Shown: positions 1-11,955 of the stretch, piece after piece | Numbering within the stretch: position 1 is the first letter of the stretch | How the letters are laid out: every line of letters starts with the position of its first letter | Assembly (NCBI GenBank): GCA_026168455.1 | Contig: CM047430.1 | Span: 74,267,006-74,331,005 of the forward strand | Reading direction: 5' to 3' | From: Theocolax elegans | Lineage: Eukaryota > Arthropoda > Insecta > Hymenoptera > Cerocephalidae | DNA length: 64,000 nucleotides | Notes under the pieces: model-generated | The model's input: the letters and a program-made list of their open reading frames with translations, nothing else | What the model was told of the DNA's origin: nothing | Databases searched by the model: none | Position numbers and translations under genes: made by a program

Positions 1-16
1 CTTTTGATTAGAAACA

Positions 17-235
17 AATAGTATATTACATACCATGGCCAGTAAAATAAGAAATGTCTCGGATCACGTGTAATTGTCGGCCGAGGCGAAGCCGAGGTGG
101 ACGAACATGTGATCCGAGGCTTTCTTTTTTACTGGCCAAGGTGTGTATACTATTTTTCTGCTCGACGTTGCCGGAAAACGGCAACTTCAATTCGTGCAGC
201 GGCCGAGAAGTTGCCGCTTTCCGGCCGGAGGGCAG
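17..235. mobile_element. Small hairpin MITE(s) inserted in an AT-rich repeat
   Basis: Bases 36-138 form an imperfect palindrome. The arm TGGCCAGTAAAA...CTCGGATCAC returns inverted as GTGATCCGAG...TTTACTGGCCA, and a GC-rich inner hairpin with a GCGAAGC core lies at about 80-95. A second structured block follows at 153-235, with a GTTGCCG/CGGCAAC hairpin at 168-185 and inverted TTTTCTGC/GCAGAAAA ends. Comparison with the related repeat at 4140-4160 shows that sequence 17-235 interrupts a continuous TTAGAAACA...GGTTATTT stretch, so it is an insertion. No coding capacity is seen. Whether this is one element or two nested ones is unclear. Confidence 0.55.
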
Positions 236-666
236 AAAAGGTTATTTAAGGAATGCCTTTGTTTATAATAATTAAAATAAATATATGGGCTCTGTAACTA
301 AAGGGAAAAATAAATTGGATATAATTATGGATTAAAACGCAAATTTTGAAAGAGGGTGCAAATTACGAATTACGGGAGAAATGGAAGAAACAGGTTTTTA
401 TTTATATACCGCTAAAATGTTATAAATAATTCTTTAAAGCTAATACAAAAATTAATTTAATTAAGAAGAAAGTTTTATTACTCTTAAAGTACAAAATATT
501 AATGACATATAGAACTCTTGGCGATGACTTAAATAAATTAATTTTAGGAGGTAAAGTTCTATTTAGATCTGTTTCAAATAATCTAAAATTTTAATAGGTT
601 TTTACTAAATACTACAATTAAGTATATGCACTTTACTATTTTTGGTAAGTTAATTGTTCATTACCA
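236..666 (+). repeat. AT-rich dispersed repeat, copy 1 (truncated)
   Basis: This stretch matches 2233-2660 and 4150-4560 base for base over long runs (for example the segment around GGATATAATTATGGATTAA and the GAGGTAAAGTTCTATTTA segment). A further inverted copy lies at 11336-11913. It is interrupted on the left by the hairpin element at 17-235 and on the right by the palindromic element at 667. No ORF of interest is present. Confidence 0.75.
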
Positions 667-1626
667 TATATATATGGGCTATTTCACATCAGTGGTACGA
701 TGAAAATTTTAAATCACTCCAAATTTTGTGAACAGACTGGAAATATCTTCCAGATGATAGAAAAAAATTTTTAGGGGTTAAAAATAATTTGCCTAAGAGT
801 TATTCCACCATGAAAAATGGAAATTTTTCAATTTTCTAGAAAAATTTCTATTTTCAAAGCCATTTATCTCAAAATCTATTGATTTTTTTAAAAATACATT
901 ATAAACAACTTTTGTTCAAAATAATCTTTAGAACTTATCTACTTGGGTTACAATTCTTAATTTTAAAATCTCGAAGAGATAGAACGCCCGGAAATATTGA
1001 ATATCAAAAAAAGGCGACCACGCCACAATCGAATTTTATCTTACACCGCTCAAAAGATCACATTTTTTAAGAGCTTTCGAATGGCGGTGGTTAGATTATT
1101 GGCCAAGACCGCTGGTGTAAGTTATGCCCTAAAATACATGAAAATTAGTGATTTTATGAGGTTTATGGCGTATAACACCAGCAGTCTTGGCCAATAATCT
1201 AACCACAGCCATTCGAAAGCTCTCCAAAAATGTGATCTTTTGAGCTGTGTTAGATCAAAATCGATTGTGGCGTGGTCGCCTTCTTTTTATATTAATTATT
1301 TTTGAGTGCCCTATCTCTTCGAGATTTTAAAATTAAGAATTGTAACCCAAGTAGATAAGTTCTAAAGATTATTTTGAACAAAAGTTGTTTATAATGTATT
1401 TTTAAAAAAATCAATGTATTTTGAAATAAATGGCTTTGAAAATAATAATTTCTCTAAAAAATTGAAAAATTTCCATTTTTCATGGTGGAATAACTCTTAG
1501 GCAAATTATTTTTAACACCTCAAATTTTTTTTCTATCTTCTGGAAGATATTTCCAGTCTGTTCACAAAATTTGGAGTGATTTAAAATTTTCATCGTACCA
1601 CTTGACGTGAAATAGACCATATATAT
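667..1626. mobile_element. Palindromic MITE/foldback element, about 0.96 kb
   Basis: The left arm (667 to about 1135) and right arm (about 1155 to 1626) are near-complete reverse complements meeting at a short loop near 1145. Outer ends read ATATATGGGCTATTTCAC on the left and GTGAAATAGACCATATAT on the right. Inner arms contain GATTATTGGCCAAGACCGCT and its complement. No transposase is encoded, so this is a non-autonomous element. One arm of the same family is found again inside each arm of the giant palindrome (about 5340-5586 and 8545-8790). The ends lie in TA microsatellite, so the exact target duplication cannot be fixed. Confidence 0.8.
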
Positions 1627-3000
1627 GTATATATATGTATGTATGTATGTGGGTGTGTGTGCGTGTGGCGGAATATTTATATAATATATATATTTTAAAA
1701 TTGTTTTTTCAAGAATACATAATATATGTATTTTTTCCGTGCGCAAAAAAAAGTTGTGAACATAACTTGAAAGAATGTGTATTTGTTTACTCATTCTTGA
1801 TAAAACTCATAAAATTTTTAAACGTATACTCAATAATAATAACGGATCTAAAATTCAATGTAATGCTTTAAATACAGATGCAAAATTGTTTGAAGATGAA
1901 ATAAATATTAATCAAGTATAACATACACTTTTCCAAATATCCATATGATATATACAATGGGTTAAAAATTAAATATATTAATTATTGCATTTTTAAGATA
2001 ATTCTATTATAAACAGTATAGGCAAAAGAAAATTCAAATTTTAACAGTGGCAATATAAAATACGAATTACATTTGCATAGATTTTCAAAAACTATTAATT
2101 TAGGAGCATTTAATTTAAATATTTTTTAAATTAATATTTCAAAATTGTATGGATATATAAGTGTGTAGTTAATTTATATTTATATAACACAATATTTTAA
2201 ATAAACAAGTATGTATTTATTAGAAACAGAAGGATAATTAAGAAATGAATTTGTTTATAATAATCAAAATAAATATTTGGGCTCTGCATAGTAAAAATAA
2301 ATTGGATATAATTATGGATTAAAACGCAAATTTTGAAAGAGGGTGCAAATTACGAATCACGGGAGAAATGGAAGAAACAGGTTTTTATTTATATAGCGCT
2401 AAAATTTTATAAATAATTCTTTAAAACTAATACAAAAATTAATTTAATTAAGAAGAAAGTTTTATTACTCTAAAAGTAGAAAATATTAATGACATAGAAA
2501 TTTTGGCGATGATCGTTCGTCATTAAATAAATTAATTTTAGGAGGTGAAGTTCTATTTATAACCGTTTAAAATAATCCAAAATTTTAATAAGTTGTTAAC
2601 TAAAATACTACAATTTAGTAAGTATATGTACTTTACTATTTTTGGTAAGTTAATTTTTCATTAACATTTATAATTTTTAAAATATAAATTTAAGCTTTAT
2701 AAGAATTCATATAGTTTAAAATTTACAGTTAACATTTAATATGTCTCTATTTTTTTTATTATTTTTATTCTGATTTCATTACACTAAATTTTGGTAAATT
2801 TTTATTTATAAATTATAATAACTATAGCTATACCTCCAAGGTGTTGTGTGAATCTGTTTAATTTTTAAGGTGTCCATGGTAGTGAAAAAATGATACAATT
2901 TAAAATATTATTTTAAATAAATTAATTACGAAAAACCTTTTTCGAAATTAAAAATAGGGGGTTGGCGCGCGAAGCGCGCAGGGGGGCGAAGCCCCCTAGT
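1627..3000 (+). repeat. AT-rich dispersed repeat, copy 2, with GC hairpin end
   Basis: The first part (1627-1840, TA/GT microsatellite then TTTTTTCAAGAATACAT) recurs at 5587-5810, inverted at about 8330-8540, and with changes at 11007-11130. The stretch 1850-2015 recurs at 11165-11325. The 2233-2900 block is shared with copies 1, 3 and the inverted copy. The unit finishes in two perfect GC hairpins followed by CTAG and a TA microsatellite (2965-3000). There is no protein-coding potential. The layout of a long AT-rich body with a terminal hairpin and CTAG recalls non-autonomous Helitron ends, but the 5' end was not identified. Confidence 0.6.
2965..2999 (+). other. Twin GAA-loop DNA hairpins ending in CTAG
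   Basis: Two adjacent perfect inverted repeats are seen: GCGCGC-GAA-GCGCGC at 2965-2979 and GGGGGC-GAA-GCCCCC at 2982-2996. The second runs straight into CTAG (2996-2999) and a TA tract. Both contain the GCGAAGC core, known for forming an unusually stable DNA mini-hairpin. A decayed equivalent sits inverted at 11334-11360. This could be a rolling-circle element terminus, but that is inference. Confidence 0.6.
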
Positions 3001-3860
3001 ATATATATATATATCTTCCTATATTATATAGTTCCAACAAAAAATTTGGAACTCAGACCCACCACCTCTCTCCACCTCCCTCCACCTCCATCCACCGACC
3101 CTCCACTACCCTTCCACATTTTAAGGTAAAATTCTTTTAAATTAAACATTTTTTGTTTGTTATATTATTTCGGTATCTCCCTCCACCTCCCTCCAGTCCC
3201 CTCCACTAACCCTCCTCTACACCCTTCACTTAATCCTCCACCGTGATTATGCGCCGTATTATGAAAATCGCGTTATTACTCCAGCTAAGGTCTAATTGTA
3301 TATTGTCAGATACACGAAATTGTGCAGAAATACATGGAAATGTATGAAAGTGTACGAAAATTTAAAAATAAAATCTTTTTAGTGCACCCTTTACCCTACA
3401 TATATACATATCTGAAACAGCGGCAGCGGCAGCGTTGTGATAATTATCGCTCGCGCGAGAAGTAGTACCACTTACTTTTTATTTTCGTTCGAATCACGAA
3501 GAAACAACTAGTTTCTTCTCTCTCGCTCTCTTTTTTTCGCTTGACCACTCTGTAAGGCAGGAACAACTCTCAACTGCCGAGTTATTTGTGTCGGGCGTAT
3601 ATATTAGGATAACACCACAAAAATATCACAGAAAACTCTCTTCGATAAAATAACTAATTAAACCGGGACGTTTAGACACACGTGTCCTCGCGATATCTCT
3701 CGTGTACCGGTAGTCCTGTGCGCGCGATCGCTCTCCTACGAATTTTCGATTTTCGTTGCGCGGGCATCGGTCATTCGAGTCGTTGGCTATATCTATATAT
3801 ATATATAACGCTCGTGTTTACCTACCGAATTCGTATAATGGTGAGTGAATATCACTTACC
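3001..3860. other. Unassigned region with a CCACCTC pyrimidine-rich repeat
   Basis: 3058-3245 is a pyrimidine-biased tract of short CTCCACC-type units, strongly strand-asymmetric. 3415-3800 is GC-richer than its neighbours and contains GGCAGC repeats, a CTCTCTCGCTCTC stretch and CG-rich patches, resembling a promoter or LTR-like segment, but no boundary repeats or second copy are visible. The 84-residue open frame at 3682-3936 shows no recognisable domain and is not called as a gene. Confidence 0.4.
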
Positions 3861-4850
3861 ATTACACCATATGATATACAATGGGTTAAAAATTACATAC
3901 ATTAATTGTTGCATTTTTAAGATAATTCTATTATAAATAGTAATGGCAAAAGCAAATCAAATTTTAACATTGGCAATATAAAATATGAATTACATTAGAA
4001 AAGTTTTTCAAAAATTATTAATTTAGAAGCATTTAATTTAAATATTTTTTAAATAAAAATTTCAAAACTATGGATATATAAGTGAGTAGATAATGTATAT
4101 TTATGTAAAACAATATTATAAATAAACAAATATGTATTTATTAGAAACAGAAGGTTATTTAGGAAATGAATTTGTTTATAATAATCAAAATACATATATG
4201 GGCTCTCTAACTAAAGGGAAAAATAAATTGGATATAATTATGGATTAACACGCAAATTTTGAAAGAGGGTGCAAATTACGAATTACGGGAGAGATGGAAA
4301 GGTTTATATTTATATGCCGCTAAAATGTTATAAATAGTTCTTTAAAATCAATACAAAAATTTATTTATTTTATAAAGTACAAAATATTAATGACATAGAA
4401 CTTTTGGCGATGATCATGTGTCATTAAATAAATTATTTTTAGGAGGTGAAGTTCTATTTAGATCCGTTTAAAATAATCCAAAATTTTAATAAGTAGTTAC
4501 TAAATACTACAATTTAGTAAGTATATGTACTTTACTATTTTTTGTAAGTTAATTTTTCATTAACATTTATAATTTTTAAAATATAAATTTAAGCTTTATA
4601 AGAATTCATATAGTTTAAAATTTACAGTTAACATTTAATATGTATCTATTTTTTTAATTATTTTTATTCTGATTTCATTACACAAAATTTTGGTAAAAAC
4701 TTTTATTTATAAATAATAATCGTATTTAAAAAAAAAATTAAATTTTTGGTATAAAACCCAATGCACTATAACAGTACCTCCAAGGTGTTGTGTGAATCTG
4801 TTTAATTTCTAAGGTGTTCATGGTAGTGAAAAAATAAGCGTGCAGGGGGC
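3861..4850 (+). repeat. AT-rich dispersed repeat, copy 3
   Basis: It begins at the ATATACAATGGGTTAAAAAT block shared with 1950 and 11265. It continues through the same body as copies 1 and 2 and ends with the GGTGTTCATGGTAGTGAAAAAA segment also found at 2870-2890. The terminal GC hairpins are degenerate here (GTGCAGGGGGCGATA near 4832-4850). There is no coding capacity. Confidence 0.7.
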
Positions 4851-4878
4851 GATACTATATATATATATATACATATAT

Positions 4879-7800
4879 ATCAAAAGGCGCGATAGCGCCT
4901 GCACGCAAGTATGCAGGCGCGTAAGCCCTTGTTATACAGCTAACTAGCCCCTCAGATATTTTATATTTTCATAAATATAGAATTATACTATGTATTTATG
5001 CATCGACAAATCTCATATCTATTTTTTAATTAATTCTTCACTTTACAATAAATCCGGTTCGGATTCATAGATGCATAGTGAAGAAATTCGATGTTATTAT
5101 AATTGCTTGCTGATTTCCGTTTCTCGATTTTTGCTATTTCCACTTTCATTTTCATTCGATGCAAACAAAAAGAGATAGCGTCATAGGAGATGCGAAAGAT
5201 AGAAAGAGACGAAATTTTTTCCAGCCCATGAGAGATCGCCTACAGAGGTAAAAACTGTTAGCAAGTTGTTTGAGAAGTAGCCGCAAAGAGGGAGCTTCGG
5301 CGCTACTCTCAGCTATTACACACATAGTATATATATAAACAAAAGTGGTTTGTAATGTTTTTTAAAAAAAATCAACAGATTTTTAGATAAATGGCTTTAA
5401 AAATAGAAATTTTTCTAAAAAATTGAAAAATTCCCACTTTTCATGGTCAAATAACTCTTAAGCAAATTATTTTTAACACTTAAATTTTTTTTGTATGTTC
5501 TGGAAGATGTTTCCAGCCTGTTCTCAAATTTTGGAGTGATTTAAAATTTTCATCGTACCACTTGACGTGAAATAGCCCATATATATGTATATATATGTAT
5601 GTATGTATGTGGGTGTGTGTGCGTGCGGCGGAATATTTATATAATATATATATATATATTTTAAAATTGTTTTTTCAAGAATACATAATATATGTATTTT
5701 TTCCGTGCGCAAAAAAAAAGTTGTGAACATAACATGAAAGAATGTGTATTTGTTTACTCATTCTTGATAAAACTTATAAAATTTTTAAACGTATACTCAA
5801 CTTTGATTCAAACTCCCACATTTTTTCTACTTATTCATATTTTAATTACAACTTTTTATAAGTAATTTATACTGCATAATAGTTTTCTGCAATTGAAAAA
5901 ACTGAAATCAAAAACACCTTTCAAAAAGGTGTCAAAACCCGCAAGTATTGTGTTATTCTAATCAAACTTTGAAAATTGTTATCTGATGAATAAAATTGTT
6001 ATCTGTCTGATAAATTTTAAAGTATAAGATAAAAATATCTTTGATTCTAATTCCCATATTTTCTCTACTTATTTATATTTTAATTACACCATTTCTATAT
6101 CTACCTTATATTCCATAATATTTTTCTGCAATTGAAAGTATTCAATTCGAAAACACCTTCCAAGAAGGTGTCAAAACCCGCAAGTATTGTGTTATTCTAA
6201 TCAAACTTTGAAAATTATTATCTGATAAATAAATTCTGCAATTCAATCTGACATTGTTATCTAATAAATAAATAATTTTATTTCTAACTACCTTATTTTA
6301 CCTATTTCTTTGAATTTTAATTAAACATTTTTTTTAAATATTACGAAAATTTCGTATAAAAAACTTCTGCCATTGAAAGAATTGAAATCAATCTGAAATC
6401 GACAAGTATTTTGAATCGTACCATAAATTTATATTTTAAATAAACATTTACTTAAACTTCGTAAAAAGTTTCTGCAATTGAAAGCACTAAAATCAAACTG
6501 TAATCGACAAGTATTTTGAACCATGCAAAAATTTCTACCAATCTGAATACAGATTTTTTTTTATGAGAAGTATCTTTCACTATTATTTTTCATTTCTAGC
6601 CCTCACATGTTTTCCAGTAATAAATAAATAATATTCTAATGATATTAATTTGTGCAAAATTAATTTCTGCAATACTAATAAACTGGACATTTCTTTTTTA
6701 TTCTTTTAAATAATAAAATAATACTTGCACTACCGTTGGTTAAACGCTTCATATGTGTGTTAATTCTGACTTACTAATGTATTCCTTTACATTTATGAAA
6801 TTATAATACCGTGAAGAAACTGCAATGAGTAATAATAAATAAATATAGCAATACTTTCTGGTAATTTTATTATCCTACATCACCAATGAAAAAATAGACA
6901 TCATTTTTTTTATCTAATAAAGTTCTCAAAAGAGGCTTGCGATGGCTCGGTCGGTAGGGCGTCGGACTCGTAATCTGGAGGTCCCAGGTTTGATTCCCGG
7001 CCCCGGCCGATTGATACAAGCACCACTGGCGACTGTATTTTCAACAAGTGCTTTCTTCACCAAGACATCCTATGACCTCCGTCGCAGATTAGCACCAGTT
7101 TGGGAGCATAAGAAGAGCGACGTTAAAATAATAAAAAAAAAAGAAAAAGTTTTCATATCAGTAAACTCAGTATATTGCCTTGCGGTTATTTTTTTAAATA
7201 CAAGTTTTGCTTAGTAGTTATGTAAAATAATTGTTATTTCACTTAACTAAGTATATATACAATCTGTCATATTTTACCAATTAATTAATTAATTAATAAG
7301 ATATAATAGCTAAGATGTATGTAATTATTTATAAAATGTAACATCAGTTAATATAGTCAGAATTAACACATATATGAAGCGTTTAACCAACGGTGGTGCA
7401 AGTATTATTTTATTATTTAAAAGAATAAAAAAGAAATGTCCAGTTTATTAGTATTGCAGAAATTAATTTTGCACAAATTAATATCATTAGAATATTATTT
7501 ATTTATTACTGTAAAACATGTGAGGGCTAGAAATGAAAAATAATAGTGAAAGATACTTCTCATAAAAAAAAAATCTGTATTCAGATTGGTAGAAATTTTT
7601 GCATGGTTCAAAATACTTGTCGATTACAGTTTGATTTCAGTGCTTTCAATTGCAGAAACTTTTTACGAAGTTTAAGTAAATGTTTATTTAAAATATAAAT
7701 TTATGGTACGATTCAAAATACTTGTCGATTTCAGATTGATTTCAATTCTTTCATTGGCAGAAGTTTTTTATACGAAATTTTCGTAATATTTAAAAAAAAT

Positions 7801-9250
7801 GTTTAATTAAAATTCAAAGAAATAGATAAAATAAGGTAGTTAGAATTAAAATTATTTATTTATTAGATAACAATGTCAGATTGAATTGCAGAATTTATTT
7901 ATCAGATAATAATTTTCAAAGTTTGATTAGAATAACACAATACTTGCGGGTTTTGACACCTTCTTGGAAGGTGTTTTCGAATTGAATACTTTCAATTGCA
8001 GAAAAATATTATGGAATATAAGGTAGATATAGAAATGGTGTAATTAAAATATAAATAAGTAGAGAAAATATGGGAATTAGAATCAAAGATATTTTTATCT
8101 TATACTTTAAAATTTATCAGACAGATAACAATTTTATTCATCAGATAACAATTTTCAAAGTTTGATTAGAATAACACAATACTTGCGGGTTTTGACACCT
8201 TTTTGAAAGGTGTTTTTGATTTCAGTTTTTTCAAATGCAGAAAACTATTATGCAGTATAAATTACTTATAAAAAGTTGTAATTAAAATATGAATAAGTAG
8301 AAAAAATGTGGGAGTTTGAATCAAAGTTGAGTATACGTTTAAAAATTTTATAAGTTTTATCAAGAATGAGTAAACAAATACACATTCTTTCATGTTATGT
8401 TCACAACTTTTTTTTTGCGCACGGAAAAAATACATATATTATGTATTCTTGAAAAAACAATTTTAAAATATATATATATATATATTATATAAATATTCCG
8501 CCGCACGCACACACACCCACATACATACATACATATATATACATATATATGGGCTATTTCACGTCAAGTGGTACGATGAAAATTTTAAATCACTCCAAAA
8601 TTTGAGAACAGGCTGGAAACATCTTCCAGAACATACAAAAAAAATTTAAGTGTTAAAAATAATTTGCTTAAGAGTTATTTGACCATGAAAAGTGGGAATT
8701 TTTCAATTTTTTAGAAAAATTTCTATTTTTAAAGCCATTTATCTAAAAATCTGTTGATTTTTTTTAAAAAACATTACAAACCACTTTTGTTTATATATAT
8801 ACTATGTGTGTAATAGCTGAGAGTAGCGCCGAAGCTCCCTCTTTGCGGCTACTTCTCAAACAACTTGCTAACAGTTTTTACCTCTGTAGGCGATCTCTCA
8901 TGGGCTGGAAAAAATTTCGTCTCTTTCTATCTTTCGCATCTCCTATGACGCTATCTCTTTTTGTTTGCATCGAATGAAAATGAAAGTGGAAATAGCAAAA
9001 ATCGAGAAACGGAAATCAGCAAGCAATTATAATAACATCGAATTTCTTCACTATGCATCTATGAATCCGAACCGGATTTATTGTAAAGTGAAGAATTAAT
9101 TAAAAAATAGATATGAGATTTGTCGATGCATAAATACATAGTATAATTCTATATTTATGAAAATATAAAAAATCTGAGGGGCTAGTTAGCTGTATAATAA
9201 GGGCTTACGCGCCTGCATACTTGCGTGCAGGCGCTATCGCGCCTTTTGAT
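4879..9250. mobile_element. Giant palindromic (foldback-type) element
   Basis: The left arm (4879-6770) and right arm (7357-9250) are reverse complements of about 1.89 kb each with very few differences. The loop of roughly 590 bp (6771-7356) holds a SINE. The ends read ATCAAAAGGCGCGATAGCGC and its complement. Just inside each end are two consecutive perfect hairpins, GGCGC-GATA-GCGCC and GCCTGCA/TGCAGGC. Each arm also contains one arm of the 667-1626 palindromic family and an AT-rich repeat with AACACCTT motifs. No ORF encoding a transposase or polymerase is present. Either a non-autonomous long-TIR DNA element or an inverted duplication around the loop could explain it. Confidence 0.8.
6932..7142 (+). 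mobile_element. tRNA-derived SINE, copy 1
   Basis: The head shows RNA polymerase III promoter elements: an A-box-like TGGCTCGGTCGGTAGGGCG and a B-box GGTTTGATTCC, one base off consensus. It is followed by a non-tRNA body (ATTGATACAAGCACCACTGG...GAGCGACGTTAAAATAAT) and an A-rich tail. It is about 90% or more identical to the copy at 12861-13073. Imperfect flanking direct repeats AAAGTTCTCA (6919-6928) and AAAGTTTTCA (7146-7155) suggest a target duplication. It sits in the loop of the giant palindrome and is absent from the arms. Confidence 0.85.
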
Positions 9251-10950
9251 TTCGCGCGCTTATCTAATAATTGTACATAATTGCGCATGTCAATAAGATT
9301 TAAATGGCTCATATAATAACCGTCTGTCATGTTTTCATTTGTTTTTACCTGACTGCTTTTGCTTTTTCTTTGTGTTAACTACGTTGTGTTTTGTTCCAAT
9401 TATTTATTTATTTATTTATTGTTTATTTATTTATTTATTTTATTTTAATGTTTTCTATTTTTATAATAATGTGTAAATCACATAAAGGAGAGGTAAATCT
9501 TAGCTATATACTTATCTTCGAGAATATGTATTTATTATACTTTGTCTTTAATTCATAGTGCAACGATTCAGAGATACTACGAAAGAATTTTTATAATTTT
9601 TAATGAATATTGACGTGTAGTAAGTTACCAATGTAATAATTATAATATATGTATATCCAATCTTGTTATTATAATTTAATGTAAAATATGTGTAATAAAG
9701 GTAATGCCTGAAGAGGATGGAGTATTTCCATCGAAACGTTGCAATGTAATGTAAACAATACAGTGTGTTCATCAATGATCGATATAATACCTAATCTACT
9801 ATATCGTTAACATTGTTAAGAAATATAGTATACACACCGGCATTACTATCGATCGAAGCAGTGTAATTAAGTTCATACACTCTTGCTTAGAATAAAATAA
9901 TTGGAAGTTCATATATTTTTCTCGAAAATGCGAATCTCCATACAACGAACGATCGTTATAAATCCAATTCTGTAAACACGTCAATTAAGGGACTGGTTCG
10001 TCCAAACGTTTATAATCGCAACATCAAACCCGATTCGACTGTAAAAGGAGACAAAAAATTTAGAGGAAAGAAAAAGAGCTATCGATACCCTAATAAAGTA
10101 TGTTGTAAGGAAAAGCCTAGAGGTAAACATGATCTCCGTAAAGACGAGTTTCTCGTGCATATATATATATATATATCTGCGAAGAGAGCACGTGGCTGCA
10201 ATTATTGGCCACGCGCCTCTGATCTTTTTAAATAGCCAATCCTCGTGATGTAATCTTCTATCCCATATATATATATATATATATATATAGATAAAAGGTT
10301 TATGTACGTAACAACTCCTCGTGACTCTAGGTAGTGTATATTTATGTGCAACGCACTAGCACATACGAAGACGCACAGTGTATATATGTACGAGCCTGAC
10401 TGCGCTGCCGATTTGCTCTGTATTCTGCCTTACAAAGATTAACTTTCGCCTCGTCACATGCGGTGGTTTGCGTAACCGCGCTCTCGGTTTCTCTCTAACG
10501 ATATATACCGTTCCCATTAGCATTCGCGCGAACCGTCCCGACTATCCCTTTTTTCGCGAGTGGATCTCTCTACACATATCCACATATATTTCTCGCCTTA
10601 CATTACCTGCACTGTTACATCGAGGAAAATATTGAATTATCCGGAGATGGTCCGGTGAATTTTGTCGGAATTGTAAACTCTCGACCGCTGGTGTTGTAAA
10701 GAAAACAGTGTTGTACACAATTTTACAATGACGATGAATTGCATGCTGCTGTATATATATAGTAAACTTGGGAATAGGGGATTATGCCGCCCAAGAAAGA
10801 GAGGGAAGATACGAAGTTTATAATGTGCAAGCGAGTGGTTTAGATTACGGAGCCCTGGCACAATAAACTGCCCACCCCCTACCAGTGGTGGAAAACAGAC
10901 AGAAGATCCAAATTTATTATGTCGGGCGTCGTAAACCCCAAGCACAAAAT
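9251..10950. other. Unassigned AT-rich region with microsatellites
   Basis: It contains a TTTA microsatellite (about 9400-9455), TA runs at 10158-10175 and 10265-10290, and a moderately GC-richer stretch at 10330-10650 without a recognisable product. The open frames (9548-9775, 9799-9984, 10378-10635) show no domain, no second copy in the window and no convincing start context. It may be unique host sequence or old transposon remnants. Around 9708-9745 there is a CTGAAGA...GAAACG motif discussed among the rejected items. Confidence 0.35.
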
Positions 10951-10954
10951 TAAA

Positions 10955-11004
<50 letters not shown>

Positions 11005-11335
11005 CAAAATTATGTTTTTTCAAGAATAGATAACGTATGAATTTTTTCTATGCGCAAAAAATAGTTGTGAATATAACTTAAAAGTATGTGTATTAGTTTA
11101 CTCATTCCTGATAAAACTCATAAATTTTTTAAATGTGTTCTCAATAATAATAACGGATCTAAAATTCAATGTAATGCTTTAAATACAGATGCATAATTGT
11201 TCGAAGATAAAATAAATATTAATCAAGTATAACATACGCTTTTCCAAATATTCATCTGATATATACAATGGGTTAAAAATTAAATACATTAATTATTGCA
11301 ATTTTAAAATAATTCTATTATAAACATATATATCT
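10951..11335 (+). repeat. TA microsatellite and partial copy of the AT-rich unit
   Basis: 10951-11003 is an uninterrupted TA-rich run. The part from about 11007 to 11328 matches 1690-2015 (TTTTTTCAAGAATA..., CAATGTAATGCTTTAAATAC..., ATACAATGGGTTAAAAATTA) with scattered differences. It then meets head-on the inverted copy that begins at 11336. Confidence 0.65.
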
Positions 11336-11913
11336 AGGGGGCTTCCCCCCCCCTGCGCGCCGATCCCTTATTTTTAATTTCAAAAAAGGTTTTTTGTAAT
11401 TAATTTATTTAAAATAATGTTTTATATTGTATTATTTTTTCACTACCATGGACACCTTAGAAATTAAACAGATTCACACAAAACCTTGGAGGTACTGTTA
11501 TAGTGCATTGGGTTTTATACAAAACATTTAATATTTTTTTAAATACGTTTATAATTTATAAATAAAAGTTTTTACCAAAATTTAGTGTAATGAAAACATA
11601 ATAAAAATAATAAAAAAAAATAGAGGCATTTTAAATGTCAACTGTAATTTTAAACTATATGAATTTTTATAAAGCTTAAATTTGTATTTTAATAATTATA
11701 AATGTTAATGAAAAATTAACTTACCAAAATAGTAAAGTGCATATACTTACTAAATTGTAGTATTTAGTAACTACTTATTAAAATTTTAGTTTTTAATGGA
11801 TCTAAATAGAACTTCACCTCCTAAAATTAATTTATTTAATGACGAAGGATCATCGCCAAAAGTTCTATGTCATTAATATTTTGGACTTGTAGAGTAATAA
11901 AACTTTCTTCTTA
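11336..11913 (-). repeat. AT-rich dispersed repeat, inverted copy 4
   Basis: This is the reverse complement of 2440-2999. It starts at the decayed CTAG plus GC hairpin (GGGGGCTTCCCCCC). It runs through the TTTCACTACCATGGACACC segment and the AACTTCACCTCCTAAAATTAA segment, and breaks off in AAACTTTCTTCTTA just before the LINE ORF1 remnant. No genes are present. Confidence 0.75.
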
Positions 11914-11955
11914 AATTTCCATTATGGCGAATTATGGTAAGTTAATATTACTAAT

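Noticed and set aside
9708..9745. CTGAAGA...GAAACG motif as a second hammerhead (Penelope-type)
   Set aside because: Stem II (GATGGA/TCCATC) exists, but one extra G separates it from the core, and no convincing stem I or cleavage triplet pairs up. It may be a decayed Penelope-like end, but there is no support for a ribozyme.
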